From: Moesziomyces globuligerus
Lineage: Eukaryota; Basidiomycota; Ustilaginomycetes; Ustilaginales; Ustilaginaceae
DNA length: 64,000 bases
Direction: 5' to 3'
Assembly: GCA_030849465.1 (NCBI GenBank)
Contig: JARVLF010000015.1
Location: forward strand, 2,294,001 to 2,358,000
A program made the position numbers and the translations under genes. Below the pieces are notes generated by a model. It saw nothing but the letters and a program-made list of their open reading frames with translations. It made no database searches and was not told where the DNA came from. The stretch's first letter is position 1. The number at the start of each line of letters is the position of its first letter. Below are positions 1 to 9,106 of the stretch, in pieces.

Positions 1-150
1 CCAGCCCAACTCACCGCAGCCAAGACGGAAGCAGTCAAGGCAGAGGAGGCCCAGCCGAAAAAACAGGGCATCAGCATCTTCAAGAGCGCCGCAGCGAGCA
101 ACAGCCAGCAGGGAGCTCAGGAATTCGACTTTGGCAGCTTCGGCTTCTAA
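1..150 (+). CDS. C-terminal end of an unrecognised protein (partial)
   Basis: An open frame runs from the window edge to a TAA at 148-150, giving the last 49 residues of a protein whose body lies outside the window. The tail is rich in Ala, Lys, Gln and Ser and ends in Phe/Gly-rich residues (EFDFGSFGF). The composition looks like a disordered tail. No domain is visible and I cannot name the family. The gene converges with the acyl carrier protein gene; the 212 bases between them show nothing else. The frame is supported by the clean stop, but the fragment is too short for a firm call. Confidence 0.5.
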   Translation, partial: PAQLTAAKTEAVKAEEAQPKKQGISIFKSAAASNSQQGAQEFDFGSFGF

Positions 151-362
151 TCACCTGCCTCCGATTCGCAATAGACGCTCTCTTATCACGGCGGGGTCTG
201 GCGTCGCATTCGATGCGCAAGCGAAGAAGAGGGAGGAAGAGGAGTCAGACGTGACAGCATGTTCGCCCAGCTACATCACATGTGTGCATTGAAGGCTGAG
301 AGAAAGACATTCCGCCAGTCTCGGGGGAAGGGGCCCAGTCTCGGGGAGAGGGTGAGGTTGAT

Positions 363-981
363 TTAGTTGGCTTCGGGCGACTTGGCGATGTAGTCGATGG
401 CTTGTTGGACGGTGGTGATGTTGTCAGCCTCCTCGTCGGGGATCTCCTGTTGTGCGTGCAGGGCGAAGCGGGGGAAAGCAGGGATGAGTGTGAGCAGTTG
501 ATCAGATGAGCGTGGACATGTGGGGGAGAAGAGGGGGCAAAACGTACGATCGAGAACTCCTCCTCGATGGCCATGACGACCTCGACGGCGTCGAGCGAAT
601 CCAAACCAAGGTCGGTGGTGAACGAGGCAGTAGTCGAAACCTACGCAGTGTGGTCACAAACATCAACAAAGCAAGACAGTCAGTCTCGCATGCGCGCAAG
701 AGCACGGGGGCTGCGGAGCCCGGCGCCAACCGGCCGGACGCAAGGTGGTGGATGCAGCAACGAACCTTGGAGGGGTTGACCTTCTCGAAGGTCTTGAGGA
801 CGTCGACGATGCGGGCCTCGATGTCGGACTTGGAGAGGCCTGCGGAGGCGGCGTAGAAGCGGACGGGGGCGAAGCGCGGGGCGACCATGGCCACACGGGC
901 GGCGGGGGCGGCGCGGGCGACGGCCAGGGGAGCACGAGCGCGCACCAGCGAGGCGGCAGCGGTTCGGAGAGCGGCGACCAT
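363..981 (-). CDS. Mitochondrial acyl carrier protein, three exons
   Basis: Exons on the minus strand are 981-766, 640-548 and 446-363, giving 130 residues. Intron 1 starts GTTCGT, has a CTGAC branch motif and ends TAG; intron 2 starts GTACGT and ends CAG. The first ~45 residues are rich in Ala and Arg with no acidic residues, as in a mitochondrial presequence. The core carries the DLGLDSLD motif, whose Ser87 is the expected 4'-phosphopantetheine attachment site, followed by VEVVMAIEEEF and EIPDEEADNITTV, typical of ACPs. In mitochondria this protein carries type II fatty-acid intermediates (lipoate supply), and as NDUFAB1 it is part of complex I and binds LYR proteins. The joined protein matches the family end to end, so the splice sites are well supported. 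Confidence 0.93.
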
Positions 982-1648
982 TGTGGAGGTTGTGTGGATA
1001 GCACGAGAGGGCTGGAGTGAAAAGGGTGATGTGGTGGTGATGGCAGTGGTGGAGGTGATTGGAGGCGAGTCCGAGGCGATGGCGACGAATCCAAAAATTG
1101 GCGGACGCCAATCGTGAACGACTGATGTTCCAAAGCGCTCCTCTACGCCTCTGCACGGTCACCTTGGCTGCCGCATCCAACCAACCAACCTCAGCAACGC
1201 CGCCCACTCCAGCTCGCGATCGGGAGCGCGCCCGATCAAACCTGGCTGACATGCTGTAGGCGCTCCAAAGCTGATCGACCGCTTTCCGCTTGCATTTCTA
1301 AGCAGACGAATTCCGAAATCCAAACGAGGTGGAGAAAGCGCCAGATCGGGAGACGATCTCAGAGAGGCGTTTCCGTTCACGCCCGCCAGACTAGGCGCGC
1401 TCACTCGACCGAGAAGCCAGGCGAGCCGCTTTTTTGGCCTCTTGAGAAGATCAGGGCAGCAGCGGCGGCGGCAGCAGCAGCAGCAGCAGCAGGCGGAGGT
1501 CAACTGCCTGTGGCCGAAGAATTTGACGACTTGGCATCGTGGCCGCCGTCACCATCAGCGTACTCTACCATCGTCTTTCCGCTTCATCCATATCCTCCAC
1601 CTCACCTCGCCCCGACTCGGTTCCGAATCGAACGGAACACAGCACAGC
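982..1648. promoter_or_regulatory. Shared upstream region of ACP and bL17m genes
   Basis: These 667 bases separate the divergent starts of two mitochondrial genes, so they should hold both promoters. I see no clear TATA box. The stretch nearest bL17m is pyrimidine-rich and holds a GCA repeat. The bL17m frame stays open upstream to about 1442 but has no ATG there. Confidence 0.5.
1471..1491 (+). repeat. GCA trinucleotide microsatellite (7 units)
   Basis: Seven consecutive GCA units lie in the likely 5' leader of the bL17m gene, about 160 bases before its ATG. Slippage could make it length-variable between strains. Confidence 0.85.
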
Positions 1649-2518
1649 ATGAAGGGTCTCGCGTTCCGAAAGCTGTCGCGGACGTCTTCGCACCGCAACC
1701 ACCTGCTGCGAAACCTAGTCTCGTCGCTCATCCAGCACGAGCGCATCTCGACCACCGTGGCCAAGGCGAAGGAGGCGGCGCGCGAGGCGGAAAAGATCAT
1801 CACGCTCGGCAAGCGCGGCACCACCCAGTCTGGCTACGGCGCGCGCGGCTACCTCTACTCTCAGCAGGAGACGCTTCCGAAGCTCCAGGAGCTCGCGCAG
1901 CGCTATGCCAACCGACCGGGCGGCTACACTCGCATCCACCTCCACGGCAACCGCAAGGGCGATCACGCACCCCGAGCCATCCTCGAGCTCGTCGACAATC
2001 CGTTCGATCTGCGCATGCAGATGACCGCGCGCACGCTCGCCAAGGAGGTCTACGACCGCATCGCCCGCCGCGGCGGCGACGACATCCTCACCGGCCGCCA
2101 GTTCGACATCACCACCATGGAGCAGGACGAGAGGTTCAACGCTCTCACCCGTAGGAACATCACAAAGGTCGTCCAGTACGGCGGCATCGAGGCACGCGAA
2201 AAGCTCGTCGCCATGGCCCAAGAACATCTCTTGAGGCTCAAGGCGACGGTCGCCGTGGAAGGTCCCAGACGCGTGGATGAGGAGAGGCTGCAACAGCTTG
2301 GTGACAATAGGGCCCGAGGTAGGCTTCTCACAAAGCCCATGGCCGGCAGCAGGCCATTTGCAGGCCAGGAGGCCGAGGGCCAGCCAGCACCCTTGCCAGG
2401 CAAGCAGAGGAACTCGGTCATCCGCATCGGCAAGGGCGCATTCGCAAAGCGCCTAAACTACCGCAAGGTCACCATGCCCTCGGATCCTTCCTCACGCAGC
2501 CGAAGCGCGAGGGCGTGA
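1649..2518 (+). CDS. Mitochondrial large-subunit ribosomal protein bL17m
   Basis: This 289-residue protein starts RKLSRTSSHRNHLLRNLV after six residues and continues with LIQHERISTTVAKAKEAAREAE, the signature N-terminus of bacterial L17 and yeast Mrpl8. The L17 core covers roughly residues 1-125 and is followed by a long fungal-type C-terminal extension ending in basic residues. It is a structural protein of the mitochondrial 60S-type subunit near the exit tunnel. The ATG at 1649 fits because L17 homologues begin only a few residues before the RKL motif. The frame is open further upstream without an ATG, so a non-AUG extension cannot be excluded. It is divergent from the ACP gene. Confidence 0.93.
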   Translation: MKGLAFRKLSRTSSHRNHLLRNLVSSLIQHERISTTVAKAKEAAREAEKIITLGKRGTTQSGYGARGYLYSQQETLPKLQELAQRYANRPGGYTRIHLHGNRKGDHAPRAILELVDNPFDLRMQMTARTLAKEVYDRIARRGGDDILTGRQFDITTMEQDERFNALTRRNITKVVQYGGIEAREKLVAMAQEHLLRLKATVAVEGPRRVDEERLQQLGDNRARGRLLTKPMAGSRPFAGQEAEGQPAPLPGKQRNSVIRIGKGAFAKRLNYRKVTMPSDPSSRSRSARA

Positions 2519-3650
2519 GCTCATACCATGTCCGCAATCGATCCACCGTCAGCATTCTGCATCATGCTGTGCGCCCGCGAGCATCTGTTTTCCTGACTGC
2601 ATCTTCCGCTTGTAAACTAGACCTTTAACACGCACCAAATTCGAGTTGGTGGACCGACAAGTAGGGCTGCCAGGTGTCAGTGACTGTGATTGTCCCCCTT
2701 GCGCCTGCCAACAAGGGGTGTTGAGTACGATGAGCAAGTCTGTGGTGTCCCCTCGGAGGAGGCGTCGTCCGGGTCGACTTCCGAGATCCGTCGACTGACG
2801 AACCCTTACAGATTTTGAGCTTACGCCCGCACAGTGTGAGTCGCGGTCGAAAGACTTGGCTTGGCCCGGCCAGGCACTTTTTTGGTGCCAAAATCCAAAG
2901 GCTGGGCTTGCAGCACGCGACCAACAAATCTTCGGGCTGCTCGTTACCTCATCCCCGTCCCATACCGCACTGCCTGCACGCCGGCTCCGACCAACATCCA
3001 GACGACGCTTCTACGATCCTAGGACCCTCCCGACCACGTACAGAGCGCTACTGCTGAACTCCGTCACTTCGACCTTTCGCCCACGAGTCCGACTGATGCT
3101 GAGGAATACGATCCGGTCCGCATGATCTATTCGCCAGGCAGGTGGTAGGGCGAATTGGAATGCTCGGCGGCTCGTCTCTGGCCGTAATGGCCGGCGAGCG
3201 CGCCTTGGCCGCAGGCTCAAGGGTCATGGTGCGCGCCGACGTGCTGCTGCCCACCTTTCTGTGCCCGGCAGTCGAGTGCCGCCCGCAAAGATGCCTCGCC
3301 AAATCAACGCCAGGCCCATCGTACAGCTCACGGTCTCCGCCTTCGAGCCAGGGGTTGCACACCACTTCATCGCGGCAGAGCCTACGCATTGCTGGAAAGT
3401 CATTGACACCGTCGAAGACTACTGCGTCGAGATACTCCTCGCATGCTGCAGTTGCCGCTCAGGAGTGGGCAGCCGATGCCGCCCCCACCCGTCGCGGTGG
3501 GGCCAGGCATGACCTCATACCACGCACCTCGACATCGCACCACACACACACAACAGAAGAGAGGCACATCGCAGCGATCGCACACATTCGTCTCCAGACG
3601 CCTCGTCCGACTGGACACGCAAGTATCCGAGCACACGATGGCGCGCCGAG
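2519..3650. other. Intergenic region before the PPR gene
   Basis: This 1.1 kb stretch lies between bL17m and the PPR gene. From an ATG at 3160 to about 3500 one plus-strand frame reads like a mitochondrial presequence, rich in Ser, Arg and Ala with few acidic residues. It could be a 5' exon of the PPR gene, but I could not fix splice sites with confidence. I see nothing else convincing. Confidence 0.4.
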
Positions 3651-6383
3651 ATGGACTTCAACCGATACAGCCCACCGCTACGACGCCGTCAGCTGCCCGA
3701 AGACGCGCCGGCGCTGTACGAGGACGAAATCAAGGCCTCGTCCGCCTGGCTGCCCGAGTCCCAGTGGAAGCTGAGCTTGCCCGACGACTATCCGCTCCGG
3801 CACGAGCTGCTGCTCATCCTCGACAGCCTTGACGACATTGCCAAGAACCACACGGATCCCGACTCGGTCCACATGCTCACCGAGGCGATCCGACAGGCCC
3901 GCGAGCTCATCTGGACCAACCCAACCCATCCTTTGCGCAGACCGGAGGATAGGCAGGTGGCGCTCTACCTCGCCGGCAAGGTCGCCGAGACGCACGTCAA
4001 GCTCGACGCCGAAGACTCGTTAGATCAGCTCATGGCGTTTCTGGGATATGCGCACAAGCACATCGGTCCGTTGCCGCTCGTGTGTTTCCACGCGCTAGCG
4101 GCCCAGGCAGGCATGATGCGCAGGTACGCCGCAGTGCTCAGGATCTGCCACGTCGCCGAGGAGCACAGTGCCGGCCACCTCGACGCCGAGCTACTGCACC
4201 TCCGCCTCCGTGCTCTCATCGCCAAGACCACCCAGCCCGAGGTGACGCGATACTGGGAGCACTTTGAAGAGGCCCAGGTGGCGGTGCCGCGCAAGACGTT
4301 CGACCTGTTGCTCCGCACGCATGTGCGCCAGCAGGACGTGGCGCAGGTCAACGAGGTGCTCGAGGCCATGCCGAAGCACGGCTACGAGGTCGATGCACGC
4401 GCATGGCTCACCATCCTCCGCGGCTTCCAGTCGTTCCGGCCCATGCTCGCCGTCATGCTGCGCCGCAACGCCAACATCGTCCAGAGCCCCACGCTCGACG
4501 TGGTCAACCGGCTCTTGACGCTCCTCGCGCGCGAGCTGGATGTCGACGGCGTCATGCTCGTCCTGCGCGTCTTTCGCATCCCCTTTGTCAACTCGCGCGG
4601 CAGAAGCGTATCACCAAAGGCCGCCGACGATGCGTTGCTCATCCAGGGCCCGACGCCAAAGCCGGACGCCCAGACGTACGCGATATTGACAGGCATGCTC
4701 GGAAGGCTCGGTCGCGACGTCGAAGCGCTGGCGTTCTTCCGCCTAGCTCTGTCTACCGAGCAGGGCGCGCAGACGGACATGGCACGCGCCAAGTCTCTGC
4801 AACAGGCTTCGGTGTCTGTGACGAAGGCGCTGCTCAATGCAGGACATCCCAATCGCGCCATGCGCTTCGCATCAGAGGTCACGGGCCTCCCGAGCTTCGA
4901 CGTTGCTCCGACCAAAGTGGCGCCGCCGATGGAGTTCGGGCTCCCGTCCGCGGCGCGCGGGACGATCGCGCCGTCGAGCGCGCACTACCGCGTGCTGCTC
5001 AACTGCACCGCAGCGATCGGCACCGTCGACGGCGCTCGCAGGGTGCTGGTGCATCTGCTGCAGCAAGGCCATCACATCGACACACAGGTGCTGCTGGGTC
5101 TCGCTCGCGTCGTGTTCACGAGCATCGATGCTGATGCGCTCGAGTCGATCCGATTGGTGCGCAACTTGCTCTCGCGCGACGAGAGGACGGAAGGAAGCCA
5201 ACGCCGACAGCGTGAACAGTCGCTCGCCTCTATCCTTCGAGACCTGGGCGTGTCGGATCGCATCGTTCTGGCATCACAGCACTCGACTGATCTGCAAGAT
5301 CGAAAGGTCGAGTCGGGAAAGGCCGTTCAGGGCTCGAAGACGGCTGCGAGCGTACGCAGCGGCGGCGTGGCGACCAAAGACGAGCTGCGGGACTGGCTGA
5401 TTGCAGAGTCGTCGTCGCTGCTGCGCGACTCGGTGGGCGCGGCCGAGTCGGACGGCGATGGCGATGCGCTCGACCGGGAGTTGAGACGGCCGCTTTCGGC
5501 GCAAGCGTACGCGTTGCGCATCCGCGTCTACGCAGTGGTGCGCCGGGACCACGAGTCGGCGCGCAAGGTGTATCAGGCGATGCTGGCGCACGGAGTGCAG
5601 CCCAACATGATGCACGTTGCGCCGCTCGTCGAGGGGCTGACGGCGAGCGGCCGGCTGGCCGAGGCGCAGCAGCTCAAGCACAACGCACGCGAGGTGATCG
5701 GATGCGAGCCGACGCTGCGGATCCACACGGCGCTCATCCAGGCCTACGTGCGCGCAGGCGACTCGAGAGGCGCACGCAAGGAGCTGCAGGAGCTCATGGC
5801 CAACGGCCACGAGATCGACGATACGATCACCAACATCATCGAGGCGGCGCAGGCGGCGCGCGGCCAGTTTGCGCTGGCCGAGCAGCCGGTCAACACGCTC
5901 AAGACGCACAATGTGACGACGCGGTTCCACACGCTTATGCGGATGCGGCGGTACCTGGACGCGCAGGAGCTGGTGCAGTCGGCGCTGGATAAGGGGCTGA
6001 GGCCGGACAATGTGCTGCACGATGGCGTGCGTCGGTCGGCGGCGTATCTGAACAAGCAGTGCGAGCAGGTGCGCGCGAGTCGGGTCGCCGGTCGAGACGG
6101 CGTGAAGGGCATTGGGCAGGCGGATGGACCGTCGATGAAGCAGCTTAGGACGTTGGCTTCGGATGAAGAGCGGCGCGCACATGTGCATGAGCTAACGCGC
6201 GCCGCGAGCCTCGCCGAGGAAAGCAAGCTCCGCATCGCAAAGACGCTGCGTCGGCGCAACCTTGCGGCGCGCAAGACGATCAAGGAACAGCGCAAAAAGA
6301 CCATCCAGCTCATCCTCGACTTTGCCGACGGCAAGCTGCACGATCACGCGCGCGCGTCCGCGTGCGAGACCGGCAAAGACTAA
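3651..6383 (+). CDS. Pentatricopeptide-repeat (PPR) protein, probably mitochondrial
   Basis: The frame encodes 910 residues of mainly helical sequence. PPR-like helix pairs are clearest around residues 340-370 (TYAILTGMLGRLG) and 620-730, where MLAHGVQPNMMHVAPLVEGL and HTALIQAYVRAGDSRGARK follow each other with about 35-residue spacing. The C-terminal ~60 residues are strongly basic. PPR proteins bind organelle RNA and act in its stability, processing or translation; the RNA target here is unknown. With the ATG at 3651 the protein lacks an obvious targeting signal, which is odd for this family. A presequence-like frame just upstream may supply one through an intron. The gene sits among other mitochondrial expression genes. 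Confidence 0.8.
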   Translation: MDFNRYSPPLRRRQLPEDAPALYEDEIKASSAWLPESQWKLSLPDDYPLRHELLLILDSLDDIAKNHTDPDSVHMLTEAIRQARELIWTNPTHPLRRPEDRQVALYLAGKVAETHVKLDAEDSLDQLMAFLGYAHKHIGPLPLVCFHALAAQAGMMRRYAAVLRICHVAEEHSAGHLDAELLHLRLRALIAKTTQPEVTRYWEHFEEAQVAVPRKTFDLLLRTHVRQQDVAQVNEVLEAMPKHGYEVDARAWLTILRGFQSFRPMLAVMLRRNANIVQSPTLDVVNRLLTLLARELDVDGVMLVLRVFRIPFVNSRGRSVSPKAADDALLIQGPTPKPDAQTYAILTGMLGRLGRDVEALAFFRLALSTEQGAQTDMARAKSLQQASVSVTKALLNAGHPNRAMRFASEVTGLPSFDVAPTKVAPPMEFGLPSAARGTIAPSSAHYRVLLNCTAAIGTVDGARRVLVHLLQQGHHIDTQVLLGLARVVFTSIDADALESIRLVRNLLSRDERTEGSQRRQREQSLASILRDLGVSDRIVLASQHSTDLQDRKVESGKAVQGSKTAASVRSGGVATKDELRDWLIAESSSLLRDSVGAAESDGDGDALDRELRRPLSAQAYALRIRVYAVVRRDHESARKVYQAMLAHGVQPNMMHVAPLVEGLTASGRLAEAQQLKHNAREVIGCEPTLRIHTALIQAYVRAGDSRGARKELQELMANGHEIDDTITNIIEAAQAARGQFALAEQPVNTLKTHNVTTRFHTLMRMRRYLDAQELVQSALDKGLRPDNVLHDGVRRSAAYLNKQCEQVRASRVAGRDGVKGIGQADGPSMKQLRTLASDEERRAHVHELTRAASLAEESKLRIAKTLRRRNLAARKTIKEQRKKTIQLILDFADGKLHDHARASACETGKD

Positions 6384-7002
6384 CGTAAAAGACTTCATGT
6401 CGCACGGCTGAGACAATCACAATTGACACCGAATCCGCCCCACGGCTGTTGTGCAGATGAGGTGCGGAAGCCGTCGGCTTCGTATCTGCATCCGCGCGAC
6501 GCGGGTCTGTGTATCGCTCCGCCACCCCGGAGCGTGAGCGCGCGCGCTGCGGTGCCTGCGTGGCGGTCGTATCTGCACCCGGCCACACCGACAGTGCGTG
6601 CGCGAGGATCGTGTGGATGCGGAAGTCCAGCCGATCTACGCGAAAGCTGCTCGGTCGCTGGCTGCGAGTGGCCGATAAGGAACGCATTGATGCGGCGCAA
6701 GGTGGGCGGTACCTGGCTCGTATGCAGATCTGCCGGGGCGAATCTCGGGTCATGTGGATGTGGGTGGAGCGGCAGGAGGCGCGCGATTGCGTGCGAGAAG
6801 CGCATTGTTGCGATGATGTCCACCGCTGCCGAGATGATGCTCTCTTCCGGAAGAGGGGTTAGCAAGGGCATCGCAGCAGCATCGGGCTACAGCCTCGCAT
6901 AATCCGCATGGTGCGCATCATCCGCATAAGTAGCCGTGATCTTGAGACGGACAGGACCGAACGCATCTCCAAGCCAACACGCCACGCACCCCCTCTGCAA
7001 GC
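6384..7002. other. Intergenic region before the secreted-protein gene
   Basis: These 619 bases contain no convincing gene. The octamer ATCCGCAT occurs twice within about 30 bases just upstream of the next gene (around 6903-6930). No TATA box is evident. Confidence 0.4.
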
Positions 7003-8004
7003 ATGAAGATCAGTACGACGTTGACGATGCTCTTTCTCAGCCTGGCGAGTGTCAGCTGGGGAGCGCCGATATTCGAGCGGCTTGGGGAGGAGTCGCTCGC
7101 GACGGCGGCGCGCTCGTTCGAAAGCGACTGGAGCCAGCTGGAAGACAAGGTGCAGGATGCAGCTGCGAAGAAGGCGGCGTGGAGCAAGAAGGAGAAGGTG
7201 ATCGCCGGCGTGGGCGCCGCGCTATCGCTGCTCGGCATGGGGGGCTACGTGGCGAGTCCGGCGATCTCGATGTCGATTGCGCACCACCACGACGAGGAGA
7301 TGCGGAAGCTGCGCGAGGCGGTGGCGCGAGCCGACGCCGCCAAAGCGGCCGAAGAGGCTCGACAGGCCGAAGGCTTCCGCAACGCCGCGGCGGCGCGGGA
7401 GCGAGACGCACTCAAGGTGTTCCGGCGCGGCGTGACGGATGCGGTCGAGCACGCCACGGCTGGGATGGAGCACCTGCGCGACGACGAGAGCTTCTACAGC
7501 GCGCTAAGCCGGAGCAACAGCGAGCGGCTGGCGGATACCGAGATCGAGCCGTACGCGAGCAAGGAAAGCCTGATCCACCGTAACACGCACGAGGCGTCCG
7601 GACCGCCACCGATGTACGTCTTTGATCCCAAGGGGGAGCTCGCCAAGAGCGGCCACTTCGAGGATCTCTACCGAGGCTCTCCGTCGAGCGAGGGTGGCGA
7701 GACGCACGAGCGGATGGCGGCGTTGGAGGCGGCGGTGCTCAGCCTCAAGCAGCACCAGAAGGAGACGCAGAAGGTGTCCAACTATGCCAAGTGGCTGCTG
7801 GGTGCGGGCTCGGTGAGTGCCGTGGCGGGCATCGTGTCTGCGGATCTGTCGATCGAGAACGCCATCGAGGCAGGCAAGCGCGCCAACCAGAAGCTGCCGG
7901 ACGTGCACAACTTGGACGCGGCGACATGCGCAGAGTATGCAAAGCACCTCAGCTCGCTCGACTGCTCGGCGGCGCGCGGCACACCACCCAGCGCCGCGCA
8001 CTAG
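7003..8004 (+). CDS. Predicted secreted protein with two Gly/Ala-rich hydrophobic segments
   Basis: I do not recognise this 333-residue protein. The first ~20 residues (MKIS, then a hydrophobic run ending SVSWGA) look like a signal peptide. Next comes a charged helical stretch, then a hydrophobic Gly/Ala-rich segment at about residues 66-92, and an Ala/Glu/Arg-rich coiled-coil-like region at about 95-150. A second hydrophobic Gly/Ala/Ser-rich segment lies at about 262-285. Two cysteines occur close together near the C-terminus (TCAEYAKHLSSLDC). The segments could be membrane spans or amphipathic helices. It is intron-free. Lack of known domains plus a signal peptide fits a candidate secreted effector or cell-surface protein; a membrane protein of the secretory pathway is the main alternative. 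Confidence 0.7.
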   Translation: MKISTTLTMLFLSLASVSWGAPIFERLGEESLATAARSFESDWSQLEDKVQDAAAKKAAWSKKEKVIAGVGAALSLLGMGGYVASPAISMSIAHHHDEEMRKLREAVARADAAKAAEEARQAEGFRNAAAARERDALKVFRRGVTDAVEHATAGMEHLRDDESFYSALSRSNSERLADTEIEPYASKESLIHRNTHEASGPPPMYVFDPKGELAKSGHFEDLYRGSPSSEGGETHERMAALEAAVLSLKQHQKETQKVSNYAKWLLGAGSVSAVAGIVSADLSIENAIEAGKRANQKLPDVHNLDAATCAEYAKHLSSLDCSAARGTPPSAAH

Positions 8005-9106
8005 AGCTGTAGAGCAGCAAGCCCTCGAGCGGGGGTAGAGGCAAGCCGCTGCTCATACATCCACATGCACACGCAGGACCGTACGCGGCTCATCGCGTCG
8101 AGACTGACGGCGACCGAACGAGTGACCGAAAGGCACTGCGGCAGAGCAGGTCGGAGCTGCAGCAGCTCCATCGGCCAGCTGCACGGGAAGCGGCCATGCC
8201 GACAGCCCACGTCGACGCCGCGTGCATCCACTTCGGAACGGGCTCGACGAGTCGAAATGCTGCTCTTTTAATGTATCACTGAATGAAATCAATGCACACG
8301 TATCTACACGCCCGAAGCATCAGCAGCCCTCGTCTGGATTCGCCATGTGGATGAGCCATGTTCAGTGACTGTACGCGACTTCTGGCTTGGGGCGGCCGGG
8401 AGCGCGGCGGTGATTTATTTGTGGCTTTGTTTGTCGGCATGTCAAGGCGTTCCATGTGGGCTGGCCGTGCATGGTCGAGGCCATCGCTGCCTTCGGCTCG
8501 AGGCGTCTTGCGCTCGAGCGAGGGTCACGCTACTTGGGCTCTACAGTAGCCAGCACGCGCCGCGCGTTTTCCAGCACGGATGCAGTGCAGTAGCCGAGAC
8601 CATCACCCTTTTTTCCCGCCAAAAACACGCCGCGCTCCTGTGAAAAGAAAGCACCGCATGCACGTCGGCAGACCGAGGCAGCCGAGAACAACACCCTCTC
8701 TCTCTCTCTCTCTCCAAACGCAGATGTGATTATACAGAGGTCGCTCACCGCCGATTTGCGTTTGCGTTTGAATGCTCTGCTCAGCAGCAACAGCAAACCT
8801 CCTCGACACCGGCTCGCACCCCACCCTCCTCGCCCTGCAGCTGGATCGACGTCGCGTTAAACACCTCCCTCCCATCCCATCGCCACGCCATTCACACGCG
8901 CCGCCGCCAACTTGACCTTTGTCGCCATCACCACATCACCACGCAAGCGACATCTCTGCTCTTCGCCCAGGAGTTCCAAGAGCTCGAAGACTCTTGCTCT
9001 TCTCGCCCCACCAGCATGCTATAGCATTCGAAGTTTTTCCTCTGGCCCAACTCGGCTCTCTCGGCATTCCCCCACGCTCCTCTCAGCGAACATCCTTTTG
9101 CTTACA
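8005..9106. other. Intergenic region before the PH-domain gene
   Basis: This 1.1 kb stretch shows no gene I can support. It contains a CT microsatellite, and its last ~300 bases are pyrimidine-rich, consistent with the 5' leader of the next gene. The frame of that gene is open from 8912 but starts there with TTG, not ATG. Confidence 0.4.
8696..8714 (+). repeat. CT dinucleotide microsatellite
   Basis: An uninterrupted run of about nine CT units lies in the upstream region of the PH-domain gene. Confidence 0.85.
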
